NCBI RefSeq assembly: GCF_049803835.1
Contig: NZ_JBNAGK010000001.1
Span: 248,001 to 312,000, forward strand
From: Pacificoceanicola sp049803835
GTDB taxonomy: Bacteria > Pseudomonadota > Alphaproteobacteria > Rhodobacterales > Rhodobacteraceae
Direction: 5' to 3'
Length of the DNA stretch: 64,000 bases
The position numbers and the translations under genes are program-made. Under the pieces are notes generated by a model. It saw only the letters and a program-made list of their open reading frames with translations, did not search any database and was not told the DNA's origin. Below, one piece after another: positions 26,180 to 34,678 of the stretch; the first letter of the stretch is position 1; every line of letters starts with the position of its first letter.

Positions 26180-26348
26180 GTCTGTTTGTCAATGGGGTAT
26201 GCGGCAGTGATGCTGTCGGAAGGGAATGTTGCCGGGACATAGTTTGTTCGGGGACGTGGTCCGCGTCGCCTGCGGCGCTTCCCCTGCGGTATTTGGCGAG
26301 CAAAGAAGGCCGGGGCAACGTGCGATCCTTGCGTCGCGGGCCGGATGC

Positions 26349-26376
26349 AAAAAGGCCCCGGGAATGTCCCGGGGCC
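26349..26376 (-). terminator. Terminator of hsp20
   Basis: GGCCCCGGGA and TCCCGGGGCC form a perfect 10-bp stem with an ATG loop (26354-26376); on the minus strand a run of T (complement of AAAAA at 26349-26353) follows. It lies past the hsp20 stop. Confidence 0.88.
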
Positions 26377-26401
26377 CGGCGTGCCTGACAGGGAGAGGGT
26401 G

Positions 26402-26872
26402 TCAGTTCACCTTGTCGGCGTCGACCACGTCCTTCGCGATGGCGCGGGTCGGCTTGGCGATTTCGATCTGGCGCGGTTTCAGCGCTTCCGGGATTTCCCG
26501 GGCCAGGTCGATGTGCAGCATGCCGTCCTCATGGATGGCGCCCACGACGCGGACATGGTCGGCGAGGTGGAAGCGGCGCTCGAAAGCGCGGGTGGCGATG
26601 CCGCGATGCAGGTAGGTACGGTTGCCCTCGTCCTCGGCCTTCTTGGCGGAAACGACCAGCGCCTGTTCCTTCACTTCGACCGAGAGGTCCCGATCGGAGA
26701 AACCGGCCACGGCGATGGAGATGCGATAGGCATCATCGGCGGTCTTCTCGATGTTGTAGGGCGGGTAGGTTTGCTGGCTGACGTCGTTGGCGAGGACGCG
26801 GTCCATCATGTCGGCGATCTGGTCGAAGCCGACGGTGGCACGGTAGAGCGGTGCAAAATCAAAGTGTCGCAT
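26402..26872 (-). CDS. Small heat-shock protein, Hsp20/IbpA type
   Basis: A 156-residue alpha-crystallin-domain holdase that binds unfolding proteins during heat stress. The N-terminal arm (DFAPLYRATVGFDQIADMMDRVL) is that of alphaproteobacterial class A Hsp20. The crystallin domain runs from about 38 to 130, with the IAVAGFSDRDL and the AFERRFHLADHV strands, and the I-x-I-like C-terminal motif corresponds to RQIEIAK. GGAGGA is five bases before the ATG and is predicted to be occluded in the leader described separately. It has its own terminator, so it is monocistronic. Confidence 0.93.
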   Translation of the reverse strand: MRHFDFAPLYRATVGFDQIADMMDRVLANDVSQQTYPPYNIEKTADDAYRISIAVAGFSDRDLSVEVKEQALVVSAKKAEDEGNRTYLHRGIATRAFERRFHLADHVRVVGAIHEDGMLHIDLAREIPEALKPRQIEIAKPTRAIAKDVVDADKVN

Positions 26873-26968
26873 GGGAATCCTCCGTTTGAGCGATACCGAA
26901 AGTGCGGCGCCTTCCCATCGGGGACAGGCGTCTGTTCTGGTCCGGGACCTGGCTTGGCAGCGTCCCGG
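26873..26968 (-). promoter_or_regulatory. ROSE-like RNA thermometer candidate in the hsp20 leader
   Basis: Reading the minus strand, the last 25 bases before the ATG are GGUAUCGCU, a 7-base loop, then the Shine-Dalgarno AGGA and UUCC. UCGCU pairs with AGGA leaving the G bulged, and the helix extends through an A-U, a U-U mismatch and two G-C pairs. That is the published ROSE arrangement (UYGCU facing AGGA). Upstream, CCGGGAC and GTCCCGG (26942-26968) form a stable 7-bp stem, as expected for the first hairpins of a ROSE leader. The transcription start and the exact 5' boundary are not known. Confidence 0.6.
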
Positions 26969-27014
26969 TATCGTTCAGGTAGGGAGCGATTTTCCGGGTT
27001 TCAAGGGGTTTGGC

Positions 27015-29027
27015 TTACTGCATTTCGACAGTGACGCGCCCGGCCTGTCCGGCAGCGTCGATCACTGAAAGCGTGGTGAAACCCGCGCCGAGGTCCGGGG
27101 CGAAGAAGGCGGCACCGCGCAGGTCGGTGCCGACCACCGCCCCGTTTGCCAGGAGGGTGAAGGGCGGGGTGCCGCCGCGCAGCTTGATCGGGACCGGGCC
27201 GCCGCTGGCCAGTTTCGCGCCGTCGGGTGGGAAGGTGAGTTGCAGCGTCGGCGCGGTCTCGCGCGGGCCGAAGCGTTGCAGCGGGGCCGGGAGCTGCGCA
27301 CGGGAAACCAGCAGGGTTTCCGGCGGCGGCGGTGGCAGCGGCGCGGGGCGTGTGGTGGCGCGGCCCAGCACCTCGAAGAGCATGGGCGCGGCGAGATCGC
27401 CGCCGAAGGCGCCGGGCACCGGGGTGCCGTCCGGCCTGCCGATCCAGACTCCGGCGACGTATTTGCCGTTCCATCCCAAAGCCCAGGCGTCGCGGTGCCC
27501 ATAGGACGTCCCGGTTTTGTAGGCCACGCGCCCCGGCGGTCCGGATTGCGGCGGCGGGGCGAGACCGGCGAGCACATGGCCCACCTGCCAGGCGGAGGCG
27601 CGGGTGAGGATCGGGCCAAGGGGCTCCTCGGCTGTGTTCTCGTGCCATGTCAGGGCATTCGCCTGCCCGCCCCGGGCCAAGGCTCCGTAGAGTTGCACCA
27701 TGTCTTCCAGCGACACACCCACCCCGCCAAGCGAGAGCGCCAGACCCGGCGCACCGCCTTGCAGCTTGGCGTTCACCCCTGCGCGGCGCAGGGCGGACAT
27801 CAGGTGTGCGGGGCCAAGCGCCTCGGTCAGCCGCACCACGGGGATGTTCAGGGACATCTGCAGGGCCTGCCTGACGGGCACTTCTCCCCGGAACACACCG
27901 TCGAAGTTCTGCGGCGCGTAAGTGCCGAATTGCACCGGGGTATCGAGGATCAGCGTTTCCGGGTGGACCAGCCCGCGGTCGAAGGCGAGGCCGTAGACCA
28001 GCGGCTTCAGCGTGGAGCCCGGCGAGCGTACAGCCTGCGTCATGTCCACGAAGCCCTGCCCTTCGGTCGCGGTGTACCGAGGCGAGCCGACGGAGGCGAG
28101 AATCTCGCCGGTTTCGATGTCGGCCAGAACAACAGCCATGGAGAGGCGCAGGTCCCGGCCGCGCATATAGGTCCGCGTCAGGTCTTCCAGAGCCAGTTGC
28201 AGATCGCGGTCCAGCGTCAGGTCATGCCGCCCCGGACCAAGCGCCAGAGCGCGGTCAGCCATATGCGGCGCGATTTGCGGCATGGGATAGCGGCCCAGAG
28301 GAGCGGGGTCGGACTGGCCTGCTCTGGCGTCTTCCATCGTGATGATGCCGGCCTCCGCCATGCGCATCAGCACGCGGTCGCGGGCGATGCGGGCGGCGTC
28401 GGGGTGGCGGTCCGGACGCCGGCTCTCGGGCGCCTGCGGCAGGGCGACAAGCAGCGCCGCTTCGGCGGGGGTCAGGCGACGGGGTTCCTTGCCGAGCCAG
28501 ACAAGGGAGGCGGCCCGCAGCCCTTCGACGTTGCCGCCATAGGGGGCGAGGCCGAGATAGAGGTCAAGGATCTGCTCCTTGCTCAACTGCCGTTCCAGCG
28601 CCAGAGCGAGCCGCATCTGCCGCAACTTGCCGCCCCATTGGCCGGTGGTGCCGTCCTCCAGCAGCCTTGCCACCTGCATGGTCAGCGTGGAGGCGCCGGA
28701 GACGATCCCGCCATTCCACACCGCCTGCCACGCGGCGCGGAGGGTGGCCTGCGGGTCGATCCCGTTGTGCTTCCAGAAGCGTTTGTCCTCATAGGCGACC
28801 AGCATCTCGTAGAACAGCGGGTCCACCTGATCGGCGGAGACGTTCATGCGCCAGAGGCCATTCTCGATGGTGTATGCGCGGAGCAGTTCGCCATGCCGGT
28901 CCCGCACCTCGGGCGCGGTGGCGTGGACCAGTGCAGGCAGTTCGGTTTCGTCGATGATCCGGTCCAGCCCGTCGCGCACAAACGCGACGGACCAGAGGGC
29001 AAGGACAAGGGCGACCAGCCGTTTCAT
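27015..29027 (-). CDS. pbpC: Penicillin-binding protein 1C
   Basis: A 670-residue bifunctional peptidoglycan enzyme of the PBP1C class. After a single N-terminal membrane segment comes a glycosyltransferase domain with the catalytic Glu E80 (EDKRFWKHNG), then the transpeptidase with SPGSTLKP, an SXN (SLN) and KTGTS, and a C-terminal BiPBP_C-like beta domain (from about 590). The gene follows the alpha-2-macroglobulin-like gene with only 4 bases between (stop at 29032), the common YfhM-PbpC pairing. PBP1C is thought to help repair wall damage, while the macroglobulin traps invading proteases. Confidence 0.94.
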   Translation of the reverse strand: MKRLVALVLALWSVAFVRDGLDRIIDETELPALVHATAPEVRDRHGELLRAYTIENGLWRMNVSADQVDPLFYEMLVAYEDKRFWKHNGIDPQATLRAAWQAVWNGGIVSGASTLTMQVARLLEDGTTGQWGGKLRQMRLALALERQLSKEQILDLYLGLAPYGGNVEGLRAASLVWLGKEPRRLTPAEAALLVALPQAPESRRPDRHPDAARIARDRVLMRMAEAGIITMEDARAGQSDPAPLGRYPMPQIAPHMADRALALGPGRHDLTLDRDLQLALEDLTRTYMRGRDLRLSMAVVLADIETGEILASVGSPRYTATEGQGFVDMTQAVRSPGSTLKPLVYGLAFDRGLVHPETLILDTPVQFGTYAPQNFDGVFRGEVPVRQALQMSLNIPVVRLTEALGPAHLMSALRRAGVNAKLQGGAPGLALSLGGVGVSLEDMVQLYGALARGGQANALTWHENTAEEPLGPILTRASAWQVGHVLAGLAPPPQSGPPGRVAYKTGTSYGHRDAWALGWNGKYVAGVWIGRPDGTPVPGAFGGDLAAPMLFEVLGRATTRPAPLPPPPPETLLVSRAQLPAPLQRFGPRETAPTLQLTFPPDGAKLASGGPVPIKLRGGTPPFTLLANGAVVGTDLRGAAFFAPDLGAGFTTLSVIDAAGQAGRVTVEMQ

Positions 29028-29031
29028 GGCG

Positions 29032-32000
29032 TTACGGCAGGATCGTCACGCTGCCGGATGCCGTGGTGGCGCGGTAGTCGGGCCGATACATGTCTTCGAC
29101 CAGCGCCGCCGGATGGTGAAACTCCCCGGGCGAGACGGCGCGGAGAATGTAGGCCAGCCGGAACGGGTTGGTCCCCGAGTAGGTCACCGCGGCGAGGAAC
29201 CTGTCCGAACGGAACTCGGCATTGTCTGCCTCCACCGGGTCGAGCCAGTCGAGCCCGCGCAGATCGCCGGAGCGCAGGAGGTTCGGGTTGTCGATCTCGA
29301 AGCTGGCGGGCAGCGGATCGTCCACCATCAGCCGCGCCTGCGTGCCGTCCGAGGGCCGCACCGTCAGCACCGCCACCATGCGGTCGCCAGTCCGGATCGT
29401 GTCGCCAAGCGGTTTGCCGTCCAGCGTGTAATACTCGCGGGTGAGCGTGTAGCCATAGCCCGTCGCCTCGGTCTCGCCCATCGGTACGCCGAGCGTGGTC
29501 AGGGTGACATCAGTGGGCGTGCTGGCGGTGTTCCTGATCACCATCGGTTGCAGCGTCTCCCCGTCGAGCTTGCGCACGAAGGGACCGGCCAGCGCCGCGC
29601 CGTCTACTTCCAGACCAGAAACGGTCGGGTCCTGCACCATCGCATGTGCCGCCAGCAGCGCCCAGCTTTGCTCCTGCGTGGACAGGGGCCGGGTGACGGA
29701 GGCGAGACGGGCGGTCAGGGCGCCGGTATCCACGGCATTGGAGCGGGCCTCGATCACCAAAGACAGGATCCCGGCGGTGTCGCGGAAGGTCGAGCCGTAG
29801 TCGGCGCGATACTCCCGCCCGCCGTTCGTCACTGGCCGGGCAATCCGCGCCGCGGCCTTGCTGAACAGCGCATCGGCGCGGGGTTGATCGCCGTAAGACG
29901 CCAGCGCCGCGCCCAGTTGCGCCTGTGCCATCGGCGTGGCGAAGGCGTCCGCCTTTTCATCGGCATAGTAGCGCAGGTCGCCCATGGCTGCCGCGCCTTC
30001 GCGGGCGAGGATCATCAGCGCGTAGGCAATGTCCTCACCGCCCTTATCGAAGTCAGGCGCATAGGCGATGCGGTTCTTCAGGTTGTCGAGGGCATTGCGG
30101 AAGGCGATGTCGGGGATGTCGTGGCCTTGCGCCTTCGCCCGGCTGAGGAAGTCGGTGACATAGGCATCGAGCCAGAAGTCGCCGGATTCCGCCCGCCACA
30201 GGCCGAAGGCCCCGTTGGCGGCCTGCCGTGTCAGCACCTTTGTGATCGACTGGTCGATCCGCAGCGCGATACGGGCCGGATCGCCGATGCCGAGCGGTTC
30301 GGCGACAGAGGACATGTAGAGCAGCGGCAGCGCCTGCGACGTCACCTGTTCGGTGCAGCCGTAAGGGTAGCGGTCGAGCCGCGCCAGCAGCCCCGGTGCG
30401 TCGAACCGGGCAAGGGGACCGGCGGAGACGAGGGCGGAGGAGCCTTCGGGCCGCAGGTTGGCGAAGATCTCCCGGTCGAGCGTGAAACTCTGCCCTGGGG
30501 CCAGCGACAGGCGGCGAGTCGCGCCGATGGGGGGATCGTTGGCCCGGACACCGAGGGTCAGCTCCTTGGTCAGGCGCATGCCATCGGGCGTGGTGAGGGC
30601 AATGGCGATGGTGTAATCGCCGGTGTCCTGAGCGGTGACCGGGATGGTCAGCGCCAGTTTCTCATTCTCGCCGAGGTCGACCTCCGCCGGGATCGCATCG
30701 GGTTCGAGCATGAGACCGGCGGAGGTGATCGACAGCGGCATCGTCCCGGTTTCGCCCTTGGTATGGGTCAGTTCCAGCAGCAGGCGGGACGTGTCCCCAG
30801 GCGCAAGGAAGCGCGGAAGCGAGGCGGAGAGTACCACGGGATCGCGCACCAGCACGTCCTTTTCCGCCTGACCCACGCCCTTGTCGGTCCAGGCCATAGC
30901 CATCAGGCGCACGGTGCCGTTGAAGTCCGGCATCTGGAAGGACAATGTGGCGCGGCCGTTCGCGTCCACCTGCACCGGTCCTTCGAAGAAGGCGACGGTG
31001 GCCTCGGTCGGCGGCGGGCTTTGCAGGCGCATCCCGGCATCGGAGTCGCCGCCGGAGCGGACCTGCCCCATGCTGCTGTTCATGCCGTCGATCAGGCGGC
31101 CATAGATGTCCCTGAGTTCGACGCCAAGACGGCGCTGGCCGAAGTAATAGGCGGCGGGATCGGGGGTCTTGAAGGCGGTGAGGTTGAGGATGCCCACGTC
31201 CACGGCAGCAACCGTGACATAGGCGGTTTCGCCCTCGTTCAGGCCGTCAAGCTGCACCGTAGTGGTCAGCGTCTGACGCGGCAGAGCCTCTTCCGGGGCG
31301 TCGAGGCTCACGGCCAGCTTGCGCGATCCGGGATCGACGGCGGCGTGGGCGAGGCCGAGGGCGCGGGCCGGATTGTGCCCGGCGGTCACATCCATCGGGC
31401 GGATCACCTGCGCCGTGACATAGACACCTGCACCCCAGTCATCGGTGACGGGCAGGGTCAGCGTGTTGTCACCTTCGGAGACCTCCACCGCCTGCATGGA
31501 AATCACCCGATCCGCCAGCACCGTGACCAGCGCCTTGCCCGCATAACGCGGAACCATGCGCAGGGTCGCGGTCTCACCCGGCTTGTAGGCGGGCTTGTCG
31601 AGCGACAGCTCCAGCATGTCCGGCGTCTCGGCGGCATTGGCAGGCGCGTACCAGCCCGCGTCGAAGGTCATGGAGGCGGAGACATAGGCGCCATCGGTGC
31701 GCTCCACCACCACCTCGAACTCGCCCCAGGTCACATCGGCGCTGATGCTCAGCGGCGTATCGCCCAGCGTCCCGGTGCCGCGTTCCAGCGTTTCGCGGGT
31801 GGTGATCGGCTCCCAGTTCCAGTTGCCGTACAGCTGATACCACTGGTAGTGCCTGCTGATCCGGTTGACCTGCCAGCTGACTTCCATCGGCTCTGGAGAC
31901 AGGTCCGGGCCAAGGGCGATCACGTCGAAACGGGCTTCGGCACCCTCCGGCAGGCTGTCGTCGAACGCCGGCTTGATACCGATCATCGCGGTCGGCGGAG

Positions 32001-34470
32001 CCACCGGGCGGGCGATCTCGCGCTCCACCGGACGGCCCGAACCCTCGGCGATGCGCAGGCGCACGGTGGCGGTCATCGGGCGGCCTTCCGGGTCCATGTC
32101 CGGGATCGGCAGGCTCAGGTCCGCATGGCCGGTCTCATCGGTTGTCAGATCGGACGGGAAACTTTGCGATTGCACGGAGACATCCGCGTCGTGGCGTCCG
32201 AAACGGTACTTCGGGTAGGCGTCGAGCGTGTTTTGTGCCCGCAGGATCACCTCGCCCTCGATGGGCAGGTCCGCCCCTGGCGCGCCAAAGAGGTACTTCG
32301 CATCGACACTCAGGTCCGGGGCCTCCAGCGGGTTGATGATCCCCTCCGGCAGGTTCAGGTCGAAGTCGATGCGTTCGGGGACGAAATCCTCGACCAGAAC
32401 GGTTTTCGAGGACAGGGCCGGGGCGTCGGTATCGGCAAAGGCCTCCATCCGCCACGTACCGCGCGGAGCAGACGCGGCGATAGGAAGGGCAAAGACATGC
32501 CCGCCCGCCTTCCCGCCGTCCGAGACATGGCGCGAGTATTCAACGCCATCGGGGCGGGTCAGGACCATGGTCAGCGGCAGGTCCGTCACGGCCTTGGCTT
32601 CGGCGTCCCGGGTCAGGGCTGTCACATGGATGACCTCCCCGGCGCGATAGGCCCCGCGATCCGTGGCGAGGAAGGTGTCGATGGGGCCAGCAGGCGCACG
32701 CCCCTCGACGCCGCGATCCGACAGGTCGAACGCCGGATCGGTGAGCGAAAGGAAGGCGATGTCCTCTTCGCCCCGCGTCGCGGTAATCAGCGCGGGGGCC
32801 GCGTTGTCCTTGCCGCGCAAGAGGCCCGGGTCGAAATGGGCGACGCCCTGCGCGTCGGTTTGCACGGTTTCAAGGACGCGGTTGGCGGAGGAGATCAGAG
32901 CGATCTCGATGCCCTGCAGGGGCTCCGCCGTGCTCAGGCCCCGGGTGAAGACGGTCAGCCCGTCGTTGCCCTGCATGGTGGTCAGGCCGATGTCCGAGAG
33001 GATGAACCACTGCGTCGCCCGCTCGCCGTTGTCGTCATAGGGGTCGGAGCCCGGCACGGAGGCGGTCAACGCGTAAATGCCCGCGGGCAGATCGCCGATG
33101 ACGTCGCCCATGGGCAGGCGTGTGGTGACTTCGGCGTTCAGGCGGTTCTCGACGATGCCGGTGCCTTTCCAGAGGTCTTCGGCCATCTCATAGGCAAAGC
33201 TGCGCTCCTGCCAGTAGCTGAGCGGTGCGCCGAAATAGCTGTCCTGAATGGTCCTGAGCAGGTTGCGGTCCGACACGCGGCGCAGGGTCAGGTCCAGCTC
33301 GGTGAGGTTCACTGTCTCCACCGGCAGGCCGGCATCGGCGCTCTTTGGCAGGACATAGGCGCGGCCGGGGAATTTCACGCCGGGCGAGCGGTCGCGGACA
33401 TAGGCGGTGATCTCCACATCCTTGACCAGCGTCTCGCCTGAGGCGGCGGGCAGGCCGGAGCGGAAGGTGAGCGTATAGCGCCCGCCGTGCTCGACGCCGG
33501 TGACGCAGATGCGCTGCTCCTCGGCCTCCACCGCAAGGCGCGGGTCGGGCAGGCGGACATAGGGTGCGTAATCCTGCCCGGCGCGGATCAGCGGTTCGTT
33601 GAACTCGGCGCAGATGCGGGGTGTGGCGCTGTCGGCATCGACCTCATGTTCGGAGATGCGGAAGCCGTATTTGGCAATGGCCTCGTCCAGCTTGCGCGTC
33701 ACTTCCGGGTTGCCGGTCAGGCTCTCGGCGAGGCGCAGCGGCGGGATCATGTCACGTCCGCGCCCCTGATCCTCCAGCATCTTCGCCATCAACACCAGAG
33801 CCGCCTCGCGGCCTTCATTGGTATCGCTGCGCAGGTAGGTGTTGATGGAGGCGAGGAAGGCGCGGTTGCGGTAGCGCGAGCGGTCGCTGCCGGTCAGCTG
33901 ATCGGTCACGAGGTCTGACCATTGGCCATACTGCAACCAAAGGTCCACGGAGTCCGACTGCGCCAGCGCCGCGCCGGTCCAGTGGATCGCGTCGCGCAGG
34001 TTGCCCTGACTGCGGCTGCTGTTCGCGGCGGTCAGCAGCTGCTCCACCGTCCACTCGCCGCCGCCATGGCGCACGCCCAGTTCCCCGGCCTCGGCGCGGG
34101 CCTCCAGCAGGTCGCTCTCACGCAGGAAATCCAGCTCGGCCCGGCGGGTTTCGGCAAGGTCGATCACCGCCTGCGGCGTGTCCACCACCTGCGCGGAAAT
34201 CGCGCCCTCATAGGGTTGGCGGTCCGTGATGTCCGACTTGGGGAAGCAGGAATTGGAGCGTTTGTTGAAGGTGAACGCCTTGCAAGCCGAGTTGTTCAGG
34301 CACTGCAACTGGCAGGCCTCCTGCGTGGTGTCGAACAGCGCTTGGAGGTCCGCGCCGTAGAAATCCACGTCGCGGGTGACGATCAGCCGCCGGTCAGGAA
34401 CGCTGTCCTGCGCCAGCAGGGGCGAGGCTGCAATGAAGGAAAGAAGGGCGGCGGAGAGAAAACGGCGCAT
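29032..34470 (-). CDS. Bacterial alpha-2-macroglobulin with PAN-like N-terminal domain
   Basis: An 1812-residue secreted or periplasmic protease trap. It has a signal peptide (about 1-20, ending LLAQ), a Cys-rich PAN/Apple-like segment (Cys at 53, 57, 63 and 75), a long series of macroglobulin beta domains, and the thioester motif CTEQ at C1372 in the helical thioester domain, so covalent trapping is intact. The start chosen follows AAAGGAG at eight bases and directly gives the signal peptide; 45 upstream codons are open but not supported. It is the first gene of a pair with pbpC, 4 bases apart. Some relatives carry lipoboxes, but none is seen here. Confidence 0.93.
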   Translation of the reverse strand: MRRFLSAALLSFIAASPLLAQDSVPDRRLIVTRDVDFYGADLQALFDTTQEACQLQCLNNSACKAFTFNKRSNSCFPKSDITDRQPYEGAISAQVVDTPQAVIDLAETRRAELDFLRESDLLEARAEAGELGVRHGGGEWTVEQLLTAANSSRSQGNLRDAIHWTGAALAQSDSVDLWLQYGQWSDLVTDQLTGSDRSRYRNRAFLASINTYLRSDTNEGREAALVLMAKMLEDQGRGRDMIPPLRLAESLTGNPEVTRKLDEAIAKYGFRISEHEVDADSATPRICAEFNEPLIRAGQDYAPYVRLPDPRLAVEAEEQRICVTGVEHGGRYTLTFRSGLPAASGETLVKDVEITAYVRDRSPGVKFPGRAYVLPKSADAGLPVETVNLTELDLTLRRVSDRNLLRTIQDSYFGAPLSYWQERSFAYEMAEDLWKGTGIVENRLNAEVTTRLPMGDVIGDLPAGIYALTASVPGSDPYDDNGERATQWFILSDIGLTTMQGNDGLTVFTRGLSTAEPLQGIEIALISSANRVLETVQTDAQGVAHFDPGLLRGKDNAAPALITATRGEEDIAFLSLTDPAFDLSDRGVEGRAPAGPIDTFLATDRGAYRAGEVIHVTALTRDAEAKAVTDLPLTMVLTRPDGVEYSRHVSDGGKAGGHVFALPIAASAPRGTWRMEAFADTDAPALSSKTVLVEDFVPERIDFDLNLPEGIINPLEAPDLSVDAKYLFGAPGADLPIEGEVILRAQNTLDAYPKYRFGRHDADVSVQSQSFPSDLTTDETGHADLSLPIPDMDPEGRPMTATVRLRIAEGSGRPVEREIARPVAPPTAMIGIKPAFDDSLPEGAEARFDVIALGPDLSPEPMEVSWQVNRISRHYQWYQLYGNWNWEPITTRETLERGTGTLGDTPLSISADVTWGEFEVVVERTDGAYVSASMTFDAGWYAPANAAETPDMLELSLDKPAYKPGETATLRMVPRYAGKALVTVLADRVISMQAVEVSEGDNTLTLPVTDDWGAGVYVTAQVIRPMDVTAGHNPARALGLAHAAVDPGSRKLAVSLDAPEEALPRQTLTTTVQLDGLNEGETAYVTVAAVDVGILNLTAFKTPDPAAYYFGQRRLGVELRDIYGRLIDGMNSSMGQVRSGGDSDAGMRLQSPPPTEATVAFFEGPVQVDANGRATLSFQMPDFNGTVRLMAMAWTDKGVGQAEKDVLVRDPVVLSASLPRFLAPGDTSRLLLELTHTKGETGTMPLSITSAGLMLEPDAIPAEVDLGENEKLALTIPVTAQDTGDYTIAIALTTPDGMRLTKELTLGVRANDPPIGATRRLSLAPGQSFTLDREIFANLRPEGSSALVSAGPLARFDAPGLLARLDRYPYGCTEQVTSQALPLLYMSSVAEPLGIGDPARIALRIDQSITKVLTRQAANGAFGLWRAESGDFWLDAYVTDFLSRAKAQGHDIPDIAFRNALDNLKNRIAYAPDFDKGGEDIAYALMILAREGAAAMGDLRYYADEKADAFATPMAQAQLGAALASYGDQPRADALFSKAAARIARPVTNGGREYRADYGSTFRDTAGILSLVIEARSNAVDTGALTARLASVTRPLSTQEQSWALLAAHAMVQDPTVSGLEVDGAALAGPFVRKLDGETLQPMVIRNTASTPTDVTLTTLGVPMGETEATGYGYTLTREYYTLDGKPLGDTIRTGDRMVAVLTVRPSDGTQARLMVDDPLPASFEIDNPNLLRSGDLRGLDWLDPVEADNAEFRSDRFLAAVTYSGTNPFRLAYILRAVSPGEFHHPAALVEDMYRPDYRATTASGSVTILP

Positions 34471-34678
34471 GGACACGCTCCTTTGAAGGAATGCCGTATC
34501 GTGCACCCGCGCCCCATGGTCTGGCAAGGATTCGGACCCTCCGGAAAACCATACCCACCGGGGCATGAACGCGGGGGTATCTGTCATTCGCGGCTTTTCG
34601 ATCAAGGCGCCGGAAACAGTTTAAGCGGATATTCACGCCTGTTGGTGAAAGTGCGGATCGGGTCTTGGAGGGCACCTC

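Noticed and set aside
28846..33441. 1531-residue open frame on the plus strand
   Set aside because: It is the exact antisense of the alpha-2-macroglobulin gene; high GC makes long antisense frames, and its composition (His/Arg/Gln-rich) is not protein-like.
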